Assembly: GCA_022827885.1 (NCBI GenBank)
Contig: JAJEIP010000048.1
Location: 1-64,000, forward strand
From: Candidatus Poribacteria bacterium
GTDB lineage: Bacteria > Poribacteria > WGA-4E > WGA-3G
DNA: 64,000 bases
Direction: 5' to 3'
Below, one piece after another: positions 25,291 through 33,525 of this stretch. Every line of letters starts with the position of its first letter. Position 1 is the first letter of the stretch. The notes beneath the pieces are model-generated. The model was not told the origin of the DNA, searched no databases, and worked only from the letters and a program-made list of their open reading frames with translations. A program made the translations under genes and the position numbers.

Positions 25291-26394
25291 TTACTGGACG
25301 GAGCCGAGACGCTTGTAATGGAGCAGCGCGTTCTCATAGAGGCGGCGACTTAACCCCAGTTTCTCAAGATCAACAACAAGATCATAACTGTAAAGTGCTG
25401 AACTTTCTCTGCCTTCGTCGTCGGCGCGACGGGCGTTTTGAATGTTATTTATGAGTGTGATCGCTTCTTTTTCAAAACTTCCGATCTGTTTTCGGAGCTC
25501 CGTGGATAATCCACCCTGAATGTCCTTGTTGACTTTATAGGTGCGAATCGCGTCGGTATAGGCGACATAAGCCTCGTAGTAACGCTTTTCGTTCTCCAGT
25601 TTTTCCGCATTTGAGATATCTAACGTTTCACCGAGGGCAGCGATAACAACTTTCGCGTCTTCAATGACCTCAAGGCTCTTTTGTGCTATGCCTGCTTCAA
25701 GGGTCCTCCGGAATTCGTCCACGATCTCTTTATATGCGGCACGCGCGACATCGGCGTTCCCCAACTTTTCATAAACAATTCCCTGATTAAATTTGGCTTC
25801 GGCAAGCACGAACTGCCGAATCTCTGATGGGAGTTCTGGTGTGGGCGGGAATGCTTTTGACTGGTAGGCGTCAACGGCTTTTTCGTAGTTGCCTTCCTGT
25901 TCGTAAGTGTTGCCTATTGCCTTCTGCGCGTACAGGCTGTAGATCTGATTTTCGGGGTGATGGTTTGCAATAATCTGTTGGAATTGCGAACGTGCTTCTG
26001 CGTAGTTGCCCTGATAATACAATGAACTCGCATATTGATACTGTGCTTTGTCAGCAAAAGCCGTAGCGGGATACTTCTCAAAGACCTGTTGCAGCTGCGT
26101 CTGGGCGGAGGCAAGAGACGCTTCGCTTTCCGCTAATTTCTCTGCATCGAAAAGGCTTTCCTCGGCGGTTCGATAGGTTTCGGTGGCTTCCCGCAGCGCG
26201 ATTGTTGCTTCGGCGCGGCGGTTCTCCTGATTCTGATAATATGCCGCATAGCCTGCGACGGCGATAAGGACTATTCCCACCACAATGATGATGGTTCGCA
26301 GATGCTCTTTGAGGAACTGGTAGGTTGTCAGAAGTCCTTCAATAAATTTGTCTTCTTGGATTTCTTCTTTCGTTAATCGTTTATCTCGTGCCAT
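25291..26394 (-). CDS. Membrane-anchored TPR protein (YfgM/BamD-like layout)
   Basis: A 367-residue protein with a short cytoplasmic N-terminus, one membrane helix (TIIIVVGIVLIAVAGYAAYY, about residues 35-54) and then TPR-like helices: AQYQYASSLYYQGNYAEARS, AQKAIGNTYEQEGNYEKAVD, AKFNQGIVYEKLGNADVARA. The topology, TM followed by periplasmic TPRs, is that of YfgM-type proteins near SecYEG/BAM; the exact role is inferred only. GAGG precedes the ATG. It lies 56 bases downstream of tRNA-Gly on the same strand and may be transcribed with it. Confidence 0.8.
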   Translation of the reverse strand: MARDKRLTKEEIQEDKFIEGLLTTYQFLKEHLRTIIIVVGIVLIAVAGYAAYYQNQENRRAEATIALREATETYRTAEESLFDAEKLAESEASLASAQTQLQQVFEKYPATAFADKAQYQYASSLYYQGNYAEARSQFQQIIANHHPENQIYSLYAQKAIGNTYEQEGNYEKAVDAYQSKAFPPTPELPSEIRQFVLAEAKFNQGIVYEKLGNADVARAAYKEIVDEFRRTLEAGIAQKSLEVIEDAKVVIAALGETLDISNAEKLENEKRYYEAYVAYTDAIRTYKVNKDIQGGLSTELRKQIGSFEKEAITLINNIQNARRADDEGRESSALYSYDLVVDLEKLGLSRRLYENALLHYKRLGSVQ

Positions 26395-26450
26395 GGATTT
26401 CCTCGGTTTTAAGCGATTTCCAGTTAAATACGCAAGTGGGCAAATGTTTA

Positions 26451-26522
26451 AGCGGGTGACGGGAATTGAACCCGTGACCCTCAGCTTGGGAAGCTGACGC
26501 TCTACCGCTGAGCTACACCCGC
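26451..26522 (-). tRNA. tRNA-Gly (CCC)
   Basis: Minus strand cloverleaf with acceptor GCGGGTG/CACCCGC, anticodon arm TCAGC-TTCCCAA-GCTGA (anticodon CCC), T-arm ACGGGTTCAATTCCCGT and discriminator T, which is usual for bacterial tRNA-Gly. No CCA is encoded. Confidence 0.92.
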
Positions 26523-26531
26523 ATTAATGGT

Positions 26532-26560
26532 ATTATACCATATCTTTTTGGCGTTGTCAA
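26532..26560 (-). promoter_or_regulatory. Consensus promoter of tRNA-Gly
   Basis: Minus strand TTGACA (26555-26560), 17-base spacer, TATAAT (26532-26537) preceded by TGG: a full consensus. The expected start, near 26525, leaves only about three bases of 5' leader before the tRNA. Confidence 0.8.
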
Positions 26561-26579
26561 TGTTGTGAGAATTAAAATG

Positions 26580-26639
26580 AAAAGTGGGCGTTGGGAGGTA
26601 GAAAGCCACAGTTCGCAGTTTCGCCAGATGCCCACTTTT
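26580..26639 (-). terminator. Stem-loop downstream of the peroxiredoxin gene
   Basis: AAAAGTGGGC (26580-26589) and GCCCACTTTT (26630-26639) pair across a 40-base loop. It lies 54 bases after the peroxiredoxin stop; the stem ends in a T-run on both strands, so it may act as a terminator. Confidence 0.45.
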
Positions 26640-26692
26640 CCATAGGTCGAGGCACGCCGACCGTGCAAACGGTCCCGGTTGCTCTAAAAGGT

Positions 26693-27160
26693 TTATTGCA
26701 ATTTGTCCAACTCACCGAGAACTTGCGCAGGTGACAGCGTATTGTCGGGTGGTGCTGCTTCGACGTGTTTGAAAGCGATATTTCCAGACGCATCGATGAT
26801 AATGACACCACGCGTGGTAATACCGACCTCTTCGAGTGCCATACCGAACTGCTTAGAGACGGCAAGGTTCATATCTGCAAGGAGCGGAAAATCGACGCCA
26901 CCGAGCACTTCACTCCATGCCTTATGGGCAAACGTTGAATCACGATTGATGGCGATGACTTCGGTATTTTTCGCTTGAATTGCTGACAAACTTTCGTTGA
27001 AATCCGGCACCTGTTCAGCACAGACCGGTGAAAAAGCGAGTGGATAGAAGAGCACGACTAAATTTTTGCCTGCGTAGTCACTCAATGAAACTTCAACATC
27101 TTCTTGGTTAACCGCACCTGTGAGTGTGAAATCCGGTGCAGCACTTCCTACATCTGCCAT
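26693..27160 (-). CDS. Peroxiredoxin (AhpC/TSA family)
   Basis: A 155-residue thioredoxin-fold peroxidase that reduces peroxides with a Cys thiol. The peroxidatic Cys is C47 in LFYPLAFSPVCAEQVPDF; it is the only Cys visible, so it would work as a 1-Cys enzyme or use an external thiol, similar to AhpE. The conserved Arg lies in ITTRGVIIIDASG. Cytoplasmic. AGGAGG is six bases before the ATG. A 22-base palindrome at 27218-27239 lies in its promoter region and could be an operator. Confidence 0.92.
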   Translation of the reverse strand: MADVGSAAPDFTLTGAVNQEDVEVSLSDYAGKNLVVLFYPLAFSPVCAEQVPDFNESLSAIQAKNTEVIAINRDSTFAHKAWSEVLGGVDFPLLADMNLAVSKQFGMALEEVGITTRGVIIIDASGNIAFKHVEAAPPDNTLSPAQVLGELDKLQ

Positions 27161-27217
27161 TAAAATCCTCCTATGCGCGCCTGAAAACGCGTTGAGATAA
27201 TGAGAGTTTTCGGTAAA

Positions 27218-27239
27218 AATGTTACACTATTGTAACATT
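27218..27239 (-). promoter_or_regulatory. 22-base palindrome, candidate operator of the peroxiredoxin gene
   Basis: AATGTTACA-CTAT-TGTAACATT is a perfect inverted repeat with nine-base arms, 58 bases upstream of the start codon. On the minus strand it contains TACAAT, a possible -10 box with TGATAA about 18 bases further up, so a protein bound here would cover the promoter. I cannot name the regulator. Confidence 0.5.
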
Positions 27240-27419
27240 TGGGATATACTATTTATCAGCACAAAACCCAATAACTGTAAGGGTTTATACACGTTTTTTG
27301 TCTGATCCGCCACGATAAAAAAAAATAAAATAGCGAAAAGTGTAACGTTTTGCTAACGGTCAAATTTTTTATGTTGTACACACGTTAGGGACGTTTGTTT
27401 GGTTTCGGTGGGTGTAAGT

Positions 27420-28094
27420 TTATTGTCTCTTTATAGCTGCCCACGATGTTGCGAGTTTCCCCTGAGGCGCAATTGCCGTAAGGGATGTTGTGGTGTTACC
27501 CTTCACGCTTACGTCATCAAAACTGGCTTGCGTATCCCACGTCCAGACACCGACTTTCCCAACAGGATAGGCATCATCAAGAAAGACACCCTGCTCTATG
27601 TCGTTAATCGCAACTGCGATGCGACTGCCTTCAACGGCGACACGGAGCGTGAACCATTCGTTGCGCGTCAGCGTGAGCCCGATAGGTTCAATGTCGTGTT
27701 CGATTTCATCACGTGCTTCAAATCCGTCTTCAAAGGCGGTGCTGCGTTTGTGTCGCCATAACTCAGACTTATTCTCTTTCGGACAGATGAGATACACATA
27801 GTACTCAAATTCATTTTGTGCGCGGAAGACGATACCGCCCCAGTGTCCGTCATCAATACGGACTTTCGCTTCCAGCGTATGGTCTACCCATTCTACCCCG
27901 TCAACCAATGCCTTTTGTGCTTCACCCCAGCGTGTCGTTTGTTTATAGATGCCTTCTCCGATTTCCCAGCTGCCGTTCGCGGGTGCCCAATCGGCGGTAT
28001 CATCGTCAAAGGTCCAAACGTGTTCTTCAGCAGTTGCGAGAGGGATGGCATAAAGACTGACGCACATGAGTAGCAGTGTGAGTCGGTTTTTCAT
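27420..28094 (-). CDS. Secreted concanavalin-like (DUF1080/3-keto-disaccharide hydrolase-like) protein with WxxIKR tail
   Basis: A 224-residue protein with signal peptide MKNRLTLLLMCVSLYAIPLA and a single jelly-roll domain (WTFDDDTADWAPANGSWEIG, KVRIDDGHWGGIVFRAQNEF, KVGVWTWDTQASFDDVSVKG) resembling DUF1080 and other LamG-like carbohydrate-binding folds. Its C-terminus AIAPQGKLATSWAAIKRQ matches the shared tail of this window. The start at 28094 is chosen because it opens the signal peptide directly; an ATG at 28106 lacks a ribosome site. It follows the LamG gene at 28182 on the same strand, separated by a hairpin. Confidence 0.8.
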   Translation of the reverse strand: MKNRLTLLLMCVSLYAIPLATAEEHVWTFDDDTADWAPANGSWEIGEGIYKQTTRWGEAQKALVDGVEWVDHTLEAKVRIDDGHWGGIVFRAQNEFEYYVYLICPKENKSELWRHKRSTAFEDGFEARDEIEHDIEPIGLTLTRNEWFTLRVAVEGSRIAVAINDIEQGVFLDDAYPVGKVGVWTWDTQASFDDVSVKGNTTTSLTAIAPQGKLATSWAAIKRQ

Positions 28095-28136
28095 AACGTC
28101 CATCATGATCGGAAACTACCGTTAACCTAATCTGAA

Positions 28137-28167
28137 ATAGGGCGAATCCATTTGGGTTTCGCCCTAT
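28137..28167 (-). terminator. Hairpin between two secreted-protein genes
   Basis: ATAGGGCGAA (28137-28146) and TTCGCCCTAT (28158-28167) pair around an 11-base loop, 15 bases after the stop of the gene at 28182. No long U-tract follows, so it may attenuate rather than stop transcription. Confidence 0.45.
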
Positions 28168-28181
28168 CCTTAAGAAAGAAC

Positions 28182-28949
28182 CTATTTCCGTTTAAGCTTT
28201 GCCCACTGGGTCGCGAGTTTCCCTTGGGGGACAACATCGAGACTCTCGGGTTCCATTTCGTTAACTTCAGCCTCGGTCAACGCGACGGCGTAGATTCGGG
28301 ATTCTGCAATGTGCGCGTTGAGCTCTCCGGGACCCCCGAGTCCGTTTGTATGCCGTTTTCCCCAGATTATTTCAGCATCACCTGTGGGCCAGGTTTTGAT
28401 CTCACCCTTTTCATAACTTCCAAGACTCTCGCCGTTGCGGTATCCGGTAATCTTGTAAGTTCCACCCTTATCTTCGTAAGTGAAGGCTAAGTAAACCATT
28501 TCGCCTTCTTTCTTCTCATTGTGCGCTTTTGGGAAGTCTTCAGTGCGATGGAACCAACTGCTTCCTGACATCCATTGATTCGGTTGGCGTTCGGCATAGA
28601 CAATCGCGTTAAATTGGTCCTCTGTCGCTTTATCTAACGTGAGTGCTGAGCCTTTCGTTGCGGCGAGGTTGTCCAGCGCAACCCATGTCATCAGAGTTTT
28701 CTCTTCGATGTCGGGTCCGCTGTATTCGAGTGCATGTGCCCATTTTCCTGTCTCCACAATCAGTTGACCGTCTTTGAGTTCAGCACCGTGGAGATCTATA
28801 TCGTCCCAGTTTCCCATCTCATCTTTTTCGCTATCAAATAGCCACCACCCAAGCAGATTGTCTGCTTGCGCGTCCTGTGCGAAGACTGCAGGTGCCGAGA
28901 GGCTTAACATCAGCAGAACAGCACAGATATAATAGACTTTTCCTCTCAT
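28182..28949 (-). CDS. Secreted LamG-like protein with WAKLKRK tail
   Basis: A 255-residue protein with signal peptide (cleavage after APAVFAQDA) and a LamG/concanavalin-like domain: LLGWWLFDSEKDEMGNWDDI, KWAHALEYSGPDIEEKTLMT, LAFTYEDKGGTYKITGYRNG and HIAESRIYAVALTEAEVNEM. The final DVVPQGKLATQWAKLKRK is the conserved tail shared with four other secreted proteins here. It has its own promoter at 29056-29084. Role is unknown; probably sugar or surface binding. Confidence 0.83.
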   Translation of the reverse strand: MRGKVYYICAVLLMLSLSAPAVFAQDAQADNLLGWWLFDSEKDEMGNWDDIDLHGAELKDGQLIVETGKWAHALEYSGPDIEEKTLMTWVALDNLAATKGSALTLDKATEDQFNAIVYAERQPNQWMSGSSWFHRTEDFPKAHNEKKEGEMVYLAFTYEDKGGTYKITGYRNGESLGSYEKGEIKTWPTGDAEIIWGKRHTNGLGGPGELNAHIAESRIYAVALTEAEVNEMEPESLDVVPQGKLATQWAKLKRK

Positions 28950-29055
28950 TGTTAGTTACTCCTCTTTGAGGTTCAAATTGAGGTTCAGCGCGGATAGATT
29001 CCATCAAGGACAGAACATGGATTAGGCTTCCACCCGCATCGGTAAATCATATATA

Positions 29056-29084
29056 ATTATAACACATCGTTGAGACAAAAGCAA
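29056..29084 (-). promoter_or_regulatory. Promoter of the LamG-like gene at 28182
   Basis: Minus strand TTGCTT (29079-29084), 17-base spacer, TATAAT (29056-29061). Confidence 0.55.
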
Positions 29085-29105
29085 ATACATTAATATATTA
29101 ATTGT

Positions 29106-29135
29106 TTGACACTCCTCGTTAGCGTGTGTTAGACT
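29106..29135 (+). promoter_or_regulatory. Possible promoter toward the 877-residue protein gene
   Basis: TTGACA (29106-29111), 18-base spacer, TAGACT (29130-29135) preceded by TGT, an extended -10 feature. The resulting leader before the ATG at 29401 would be about 260 bases. Confidence 0.45.
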
Positions 29136-29198
29136 TTAATAGCGCTCTGTTGAAGATAAAAAGACTATCACCAAGTATAACCAGAAAGTGTATCTGAT

Positions 29199-29309
29199 AT
29201 GGCACAAGCCCCGAAACAGCTGTGGCAATTGCGTCGCGAATCGCTGCAAGCACCGAGGCTTGATGCGTTCCGACAGGCTTTAGCTCGAAGCGTTAACGCC
29301 ACGGACTAA
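29199..29309 (+). CDS. Possible 36-residue small protein
   Basis: ATG to TAA encodes MAQAPKQLWQLRRESLQAPR then LDAFRQALARSVNATD, a plausible amphipathic basic helix. It lies in the long leader after the promoter at 29106. No good ribosome site is visible, so it may be chance or a leader peptide. Confidence 0.2.
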   Translation: MAQAPKQLWQLRRESLQAPRLDAFRQALARSVNATD

Positions 29310-29400
29310 CGCATTGGGCGCAGGCGGTTATACACTTAACCTAAGTCGCTACCTATCAGATTTTAACGATAAGGAAAAAATAGGTCTACAGGAATAGAAA

Positions 29401-32034
29401 ATGAAACGATTGATACCGTTACTACTCGTCATCAGTATCGGGCTGGTTTTCTGCCAAGAAATTTTTGCCCAACAAAACGCCGCCACCCGAAGGATGACAG
29501 CCACCCTATCAGGAAGTGTTATCTGGGAGGGACAGGATCTCTCCCACACGAGCGTGTCGGTCTACCGAGATGAGGCACTTAAAGAGTTGTATACCAGCGG
29601 GATCCCCCAACTCGGCGATGGACAATTCACAATCCGCGTTGAGCCGGGTCGCTATTATATCGTTGCCTACGTTGATGTAGATAAATCGGGGCAATTCGAT
29701 GCGGGGGACGGCTTGGGTATCCTCGGTATCACCGATTGGAGCGACCAAGCGCAGGGGTATCAGTTAATTGTGGTAGATAACGGTCAGAAGGTTCGGGGCT
29801 TAGAGATTCCAGTAACGGCGCGTGCAGCACGTATTAAAGGGGAACTTAAAATCGTTCCGACCTCCCAATATGAACCGAGTCAACTCCAGCGATTCCAGAC
29901 GGCTTTGCGGACAGCGACATCTGGATGTCGTGGCTCACTCAAGATCGCTCAAGGTCCTGTTAATCCGAAAGCCGGCCTTGGGAATCGGAAAGCCTTGATT
30001 CTTGCGTATACGGATCTATCTTGGAAATATCGCGCCGGTATCGCGGCCGTCACGGATACAGGGATGTGGGCGTTGAATTTGCTGCCGGGGAAGTATTACC
30101 TGATGGCGATTGTGGACAACAATAACACGAATAAATTGGACGCAGGTGACGACTTCGGGTTCTATGGGGTCGAAGATATGCGGAAGCGCGGCGAATTCCC
30201 TGAACCCGTGCTCATTTCGCCCAATAAGTTCACTGAAGATATTGAAATAGCGATTACGGCGACCTATCAGACCCGTAGAAGGACAGCGACCGAAAATACG
30301 AGTATGCTGACGGGGCATGTATCGCTACCTGAAGACGCAACGGCACGTGTGGAGGTATACGCCGAACCCGCTCTCGTCACACCGATTGCAAGCGGAGAAA
30401 CCGCAGCAGGCGGTATATTCCGCATCGCGCTCCCGCCGGGGGAATACTACGTTATCGTTAATTCTGATGCGGATAAAAACGGTAGATACAGTGAGGGAGA
30501 CGGCTTGGGGGGGTATGGGACAGTGGACATCACGACACAACCTCCGGCTCCGATCGTCCTTATGGAGGGCGAGAACCGAGACATCGAACTTGTGATAAGC
30601 GGGCGTTACGACGCGAACGGACACCTTCACGCGGCACCCCCAGGCATTGAAACACATATCGAACAGGGCAGGATCGCAGGACGCATAACGTGGGATGGGC
30701 ATTCTGTTCAACAGGGCATATTGACGCTCTCTTATAGCCCTGACTTCAAGGCACCCATCGCTATGCCGATTTCTCTGACAGGAGACGGTAATTATCAAGT
30801 GAACGTCCTACCCGGTATCTACTACGTTATGGCGGTGATGGATGCAAATGATGACGGAACAACGGGAATCACCGATGGGGTGGGTATCTACGGCACGCGT
30901 CGTCCTGCGCGCGGTGAACCTATAGCAGTCAGTGTATTTCCGGGACAGACAACGGCACATATTGATATAGATATTCTCGCCAGTTACATCGACGAAAAGG
31001 GGAACATGGCGGAAATTGAGGACGGCGGACGTTGGGAAATCAAAAAACAGTATGGTGAACCTGAAGATATTTTTAGGCTCACCCGGAATGGACGCATGAA
31101 CGAGGAGTGGAAATATTGGACAAAGGGGATAGGTTTTCTCTGGAGAGCCAACGGAGTGGGTTGGGAATTCGGTAATGAAGAGCGTTTTACGCCGAAAGAT
31201 GGCATTACCGCAGAAGCGGTATCTCCAACGAGACAATTGCCAGCGCACATCTACTTTTCCTATGACGATATAATCTGGGGACTTGCCTCGGATGGAACCA
31301 ATGCGCCAGTGGGTGCCGGACATAATCCATCTGTCGCCAACGATGGTACACTCATCTTTCAAGACCGGGAAGGAAACGTTATCGTCCGGAATCGTGAACA
31401 GCGCAACGGTGCGCTGCTACTTGACAGCCGACAGATGGCAAGGGATGTGGCAATATCGCCCGATGCGGATTATGTTGCCTATGCGCGTCCTGAGTATGGA
31501 AATCGGAGTCGCGTGGTCATCCGACATATTCCGACGGAGTCCGAGTTTATTGTGCCTTCAACGGCGTTACAAAGTTTTACACCCGCATGGAACAGCGACG
31601 GCACAGTACTCGCTTACGTCACAGCGGGAACAATCGAAAATCCGGATGCCGAAAGACACGCTCGGAACATTTACGCTTTTGATCAAGTGACGAAAAGCGT
31701 AGAGCCGATTGTGGTGTCCCCTGCTGATGATACGGGACCGACATGGTCCCCCGCGAATCCGAACCAACTGGCGTTTACGAGAACAGAAGGTACCTATCCA
31801 CAGGTGTGGCTCGTGACCTACTCAGACGGAGGGGAACCCACAGAGCGGCAGTTAACGCAAAAAGGCGGCTCGCATCCGGTATGGGTGCCGCCGGAGGGAC
31901 GCTGGATCCTCTACGAGAATAATGGACAACTCTGGCAGATTGATACGCAGAACCCGGAAACCACTGAAGCACCGATGATGTCCAACGGACAGGTTGTGTT
32001 TGGACATGAACCCGCGGTTTTAGGTTTTAAATAA
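29401..32034 (+). CDS. Large secreted protein: four beta-sandwich repeats with DxDxxG loops plus PD40 propeller
   Basis: An 877-residue protein with signal peptide (cleavage after EIFAQQ). Residues about 35-545 hold four related ~100-residue domains, each with a GxYYxxAxxD strand and an acidic loop: YVDVDKSGQFDAGDGLGILG, IVDNNNTNKLDAGDDFGFYG, NSDADKNGRYSEGDGLGGYG, VMDANDDGTTGITDGVGIYG. These loops resemble dockerin/EF-hand calcium loops in Ig-like or carboxypeptidase-regulatory-like sandwiches. Residues about 610-860 are PD40/TolB-like blades (VAISPDADYVAYARPEYGNR, WSPANPNQLAFTRTEGTYP). It should be an extracellular or periplasmic binding protein. It has no WGxxKR tail, ending HEPAVLGFK. Confidence 0.8.
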   Translation: MKRLIPLLLVISIGLVFCQEIFAQQNAATRRMTATLSGSVIWEGQDLSHTSVSVYRDEALKELYTSGIPQLGDGQFTIRVEPGRYYIVAYVDVDKSGQFDAGDGLGILGITDWSDQAQGYQLIVVDNGQKVRGLEIPVTARAARIKGELKIVPTSQYEPSQLQRFQTALRTATSGCRGSLKIAQGPVNPKAGLGNRKALILAYTDLSWKYRAGIAAVTDTGMWALNLLPGKYYLMAIVDNNNTNKLDAGDDFGFYGVEDMRKRGEFPEPVLISPNKFTEDIEIAITATYQTRRRTATENTSMLTGHVSLPEDATARVEVYAEPALVTPIASGETAAGGIFRIALPPGEYYVIVNSDADKNGRYSEGDGLGGYGTVDITTQPPAPIVLMEGENRDIELVISGRYDANGHLHAAPPGIETHIEQGRIAGRITWDGHSVQQGILTLSYSPDFKAPIAMPISLTGDGNYQVNVLPGIYYVMAVMDANDDGTTGITDGVGIYGTRRPARGEPIAVSVFPGQTTAHIDIDILASYIDEKGNMAEIEDGGRWEIKKQYGEPEDIFRLTRNGRMNEEWKYWTKGIGFLWRANGVGWEFGNEERFTPKDGITAEAVSPTRQLPAHIYFSYDDIIWGLASDGTNAPVGAGHNPSVANDGTLIFQDREGNVIVRNREQRNGALLLDSRQMARDVAISPDADYVAYARPEYGNRSRVVIRHIPTESEFIVPSTALQSFTPAWNSDGTVLAYVTAGTIENPDAERHARNIYAFDQVTKSVEPIVVSPADDTGPTWSPANPNQLAFTRTEGTYPQVWLVTYSDGGEPTERQLTQKGGSHPVWVPPEGRWILYENNGQLWQIDTQNPETTEAPMMSNGQVVFGHEPAVLGFK

Positions 32035-32048
32035 TCGCTGCCTAATGG

Positions 32049-32156
32049 CTTTTCACTGTGGGAGGGGTTTGTAACCCCGATTCGCTTTTCACTGTGGAAG
32101 GGGTTTATGACCCCGATTCGCTTTTCACTGTGGGAGGGGTTTGTAACCCCGATTTG
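32049..32156. repeat. 36-base tandem repeat, three copies, each with a palindrome
   Basis: Units at 32049-32084, 32085-32120 and 32121-32156 begin CTTTTCACTGTGG and contain GGGGTTTGTAACCCC (copy 2: GGGGTTTATGACCCC). The GGGGT and ACCCC arms are kept in every copy. The array lies between two co-directional genes and directly precedes the next start. Confidence 0.85.
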
Positions 32157-32177
32157 AATTGGAACGGTCACTAAATA

Positions 32178-33485
32178 TTGAATCCTTTAAAAATCTCTAT
32201 CTTCATATTAATATTGTGTTTGATGACGGTAAACGTGGCGGGCGCGGAATGGCTCCTGATACCGATGGAGATCGGTGCACAAACCAACCACCTCAAGGCT
32301 TACGGTTTGACGTATTGGGCATTAGAGGTCCCGCGAGAGTACCGATGCTACTGGTGGCTTAACTATCGCGGGGGAGCGTTCGTCTTACCCGACTCGCAAG
32401 ACGTGCGGATACGCGCGGCGTTGATGGGGGTGCGCTTTGAGCCGATAAACCACGCCGATTACCTCAGTATAAAGGAATCTGTTCTTGAAGGTAGCAACAT
32501 GGACGAGATTCTCTTGGAAAAAGCGCCCAAAATCGCTGTGTATGCCCCGTCAGAGGCATCGCCGTACCGAGATCCTTGGGACGATGCAGTCAAAATCGCC
32601 TTGGATTACGCACAGATTCCCTACGACGAAATATGGGACAAGGAGGTCCAAAGCGGTGTGTTAGAGATAGAGAATTACGATTGGCTACACCTCCACCACG
32701 AGGACTTCACAGGTCAGCACGGTAAGTTCCACGCCGCATTTTCCACGCAGGTCTGGTATCAGCAACGGATGTTGATGTTTGAAAAAGCCGCCACGGAGGC
32801 AGGGTTCCGTCGGGTGGCGCGGCATAAAGGACAGACGGCACAGATGATCGCCGACTATATCGTCAATGGCGGGTTTATTTTCGCCATGTGTTCTGCGCCA
32901 GAAACCCTTGATATTGCTCTGGCGGCACGCGGTGGTGCGCTCGATATTGTCGCACCTGAATTGGATGGGACACCCATTGAATCGGATGCCCAGACCCGAC
33001 TCGACTTTCAGCGCACTTTGGCGTTTGAAAATTTTAGCCTTTACACGAACCCATTCCGATACGAATTCTCGGACATTGACAACCCAAATCCTGATCGGGA
33101 CGCACAGAGTGGGGTTGAGGATTTCAAACTCTTTGAGTTCGCGGCGAAACATGACCCCATTCCGACAATGCTCACGCAGAATCATGTGAGCGTTGTGCCG
33201 GGATATCTCGGACAGACGACGTCCTTTAATATGGACAAGATTCGCGGTTCTGTGACCATCTTAGGACAGGTAGAGGGTAGCAACTACGCAAAATACATCC
33301 ACGGCAAATTGGGGAAGGGGACGTTTACGTTCCTCGGCGGACACGATCCGGAGGATTACCGTCATCTTGTCGGTGAGGGAAAAATACCGACGAACCTTGA
33401 TTTGCACAAACATTCGCCGGGGTATAGGTTAATCCTGAACAATATCCTATTTCCGGCGGCGCGTAAGAAACCACAGAAGACCTAA
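32178..33485 (+). CDS. Secreted protein of unknown function ("asparagine synthetase B-like" annotation group)
   Basis: A 435-residue protein with a signal peptide (KISIFILILCLMTVNVAGA) starting at TTG 32178. It contains LKAYGLTYWALE and CYWWLNYRGGAFVLPD, a Y-W-L-N-Y-R-G-G motif that I associate with a family in Bacteroidetes/Poribacteria often mislabelled asparagine synthetase B; no amidotransferase Cys or ATP-pyrophosphatase loop is present. Later motifs GGFIFAMCSAPETLDIALAA, TFLGGHDPEDY and GYRLILNNILFPAA recall a glutamine-amidotransferase-like fold (ThuA type). Export suggests a role outside the cytoplasm. The start lacks a good ribosome site. Confidence 0.7.
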   Translation: MNPLKISIFILILCLMTVNVAGAEWLLIPMEIGAQTNHLKAYGLTYWALEVPREYRCYWWLNYRGGAFVLPDSQDVRIRAALMGVRFEPINHADYLSIKESVLEGSNMDEILLEKAPKIAVYAPSEASPYRDPWDDAVKIALDYAQIPYDEIWDKEVQSGVLEIENYDWLHLHHEDFTGQHGKFHAAFSTQVWYQQRMLMFEKAATEAGFRRVARHKGQTAQMIADYIVNGGFIFAMCSAPETLDIALAARGGALDIVAPELDGTPIESDAQTRLDFQRTLAFENFSLYTNPFRYEFSDIDNPNPDRDAQSGVEDFKLFEFAAKHDPIPTMLTQNHVSVVPGYLGQTTSFNMDKIRGSVTILGQVEGSNYAKYIHGKLGKGTFTFLGGHDPEDYRHLVGEGKIPTNLDLHKHSPGYRLILNNILFPAARKKPQKT

Positions 33486-33525
33486 CGTTCAACGCGCTGT
33501 GAGGGTAAAACATAAGGAGTTGACA

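Larger units (their letters stand above)
28950..29400. other. Long gap with two divergent promoters and a possible short gene
   Basis: Holds the minus-strand promoter at 29056-29084, the plus-strand promoter at 29106-29135, a 36-codon reading frame at 29199-29309 and a piece resembling one end of the MITE-like elements (TAACCTAAGTCGCTACC, 29336-29352). The remaining leader of the downstream gene is not explained and could be a structured RNA. Confidence 0.4.

Noticed and set aside
32049-32156. Short CRISPR-like array of 36-base units
   Set aside because: Units are contiguous with no spacers between them; tandem repeat, not CRISPR.
32178-33485. Asparagine synthetase
   Set aside because: No N-terminal Cys glutaminase and no ATP-pyrophosphatase SGGxDS loop; exported.
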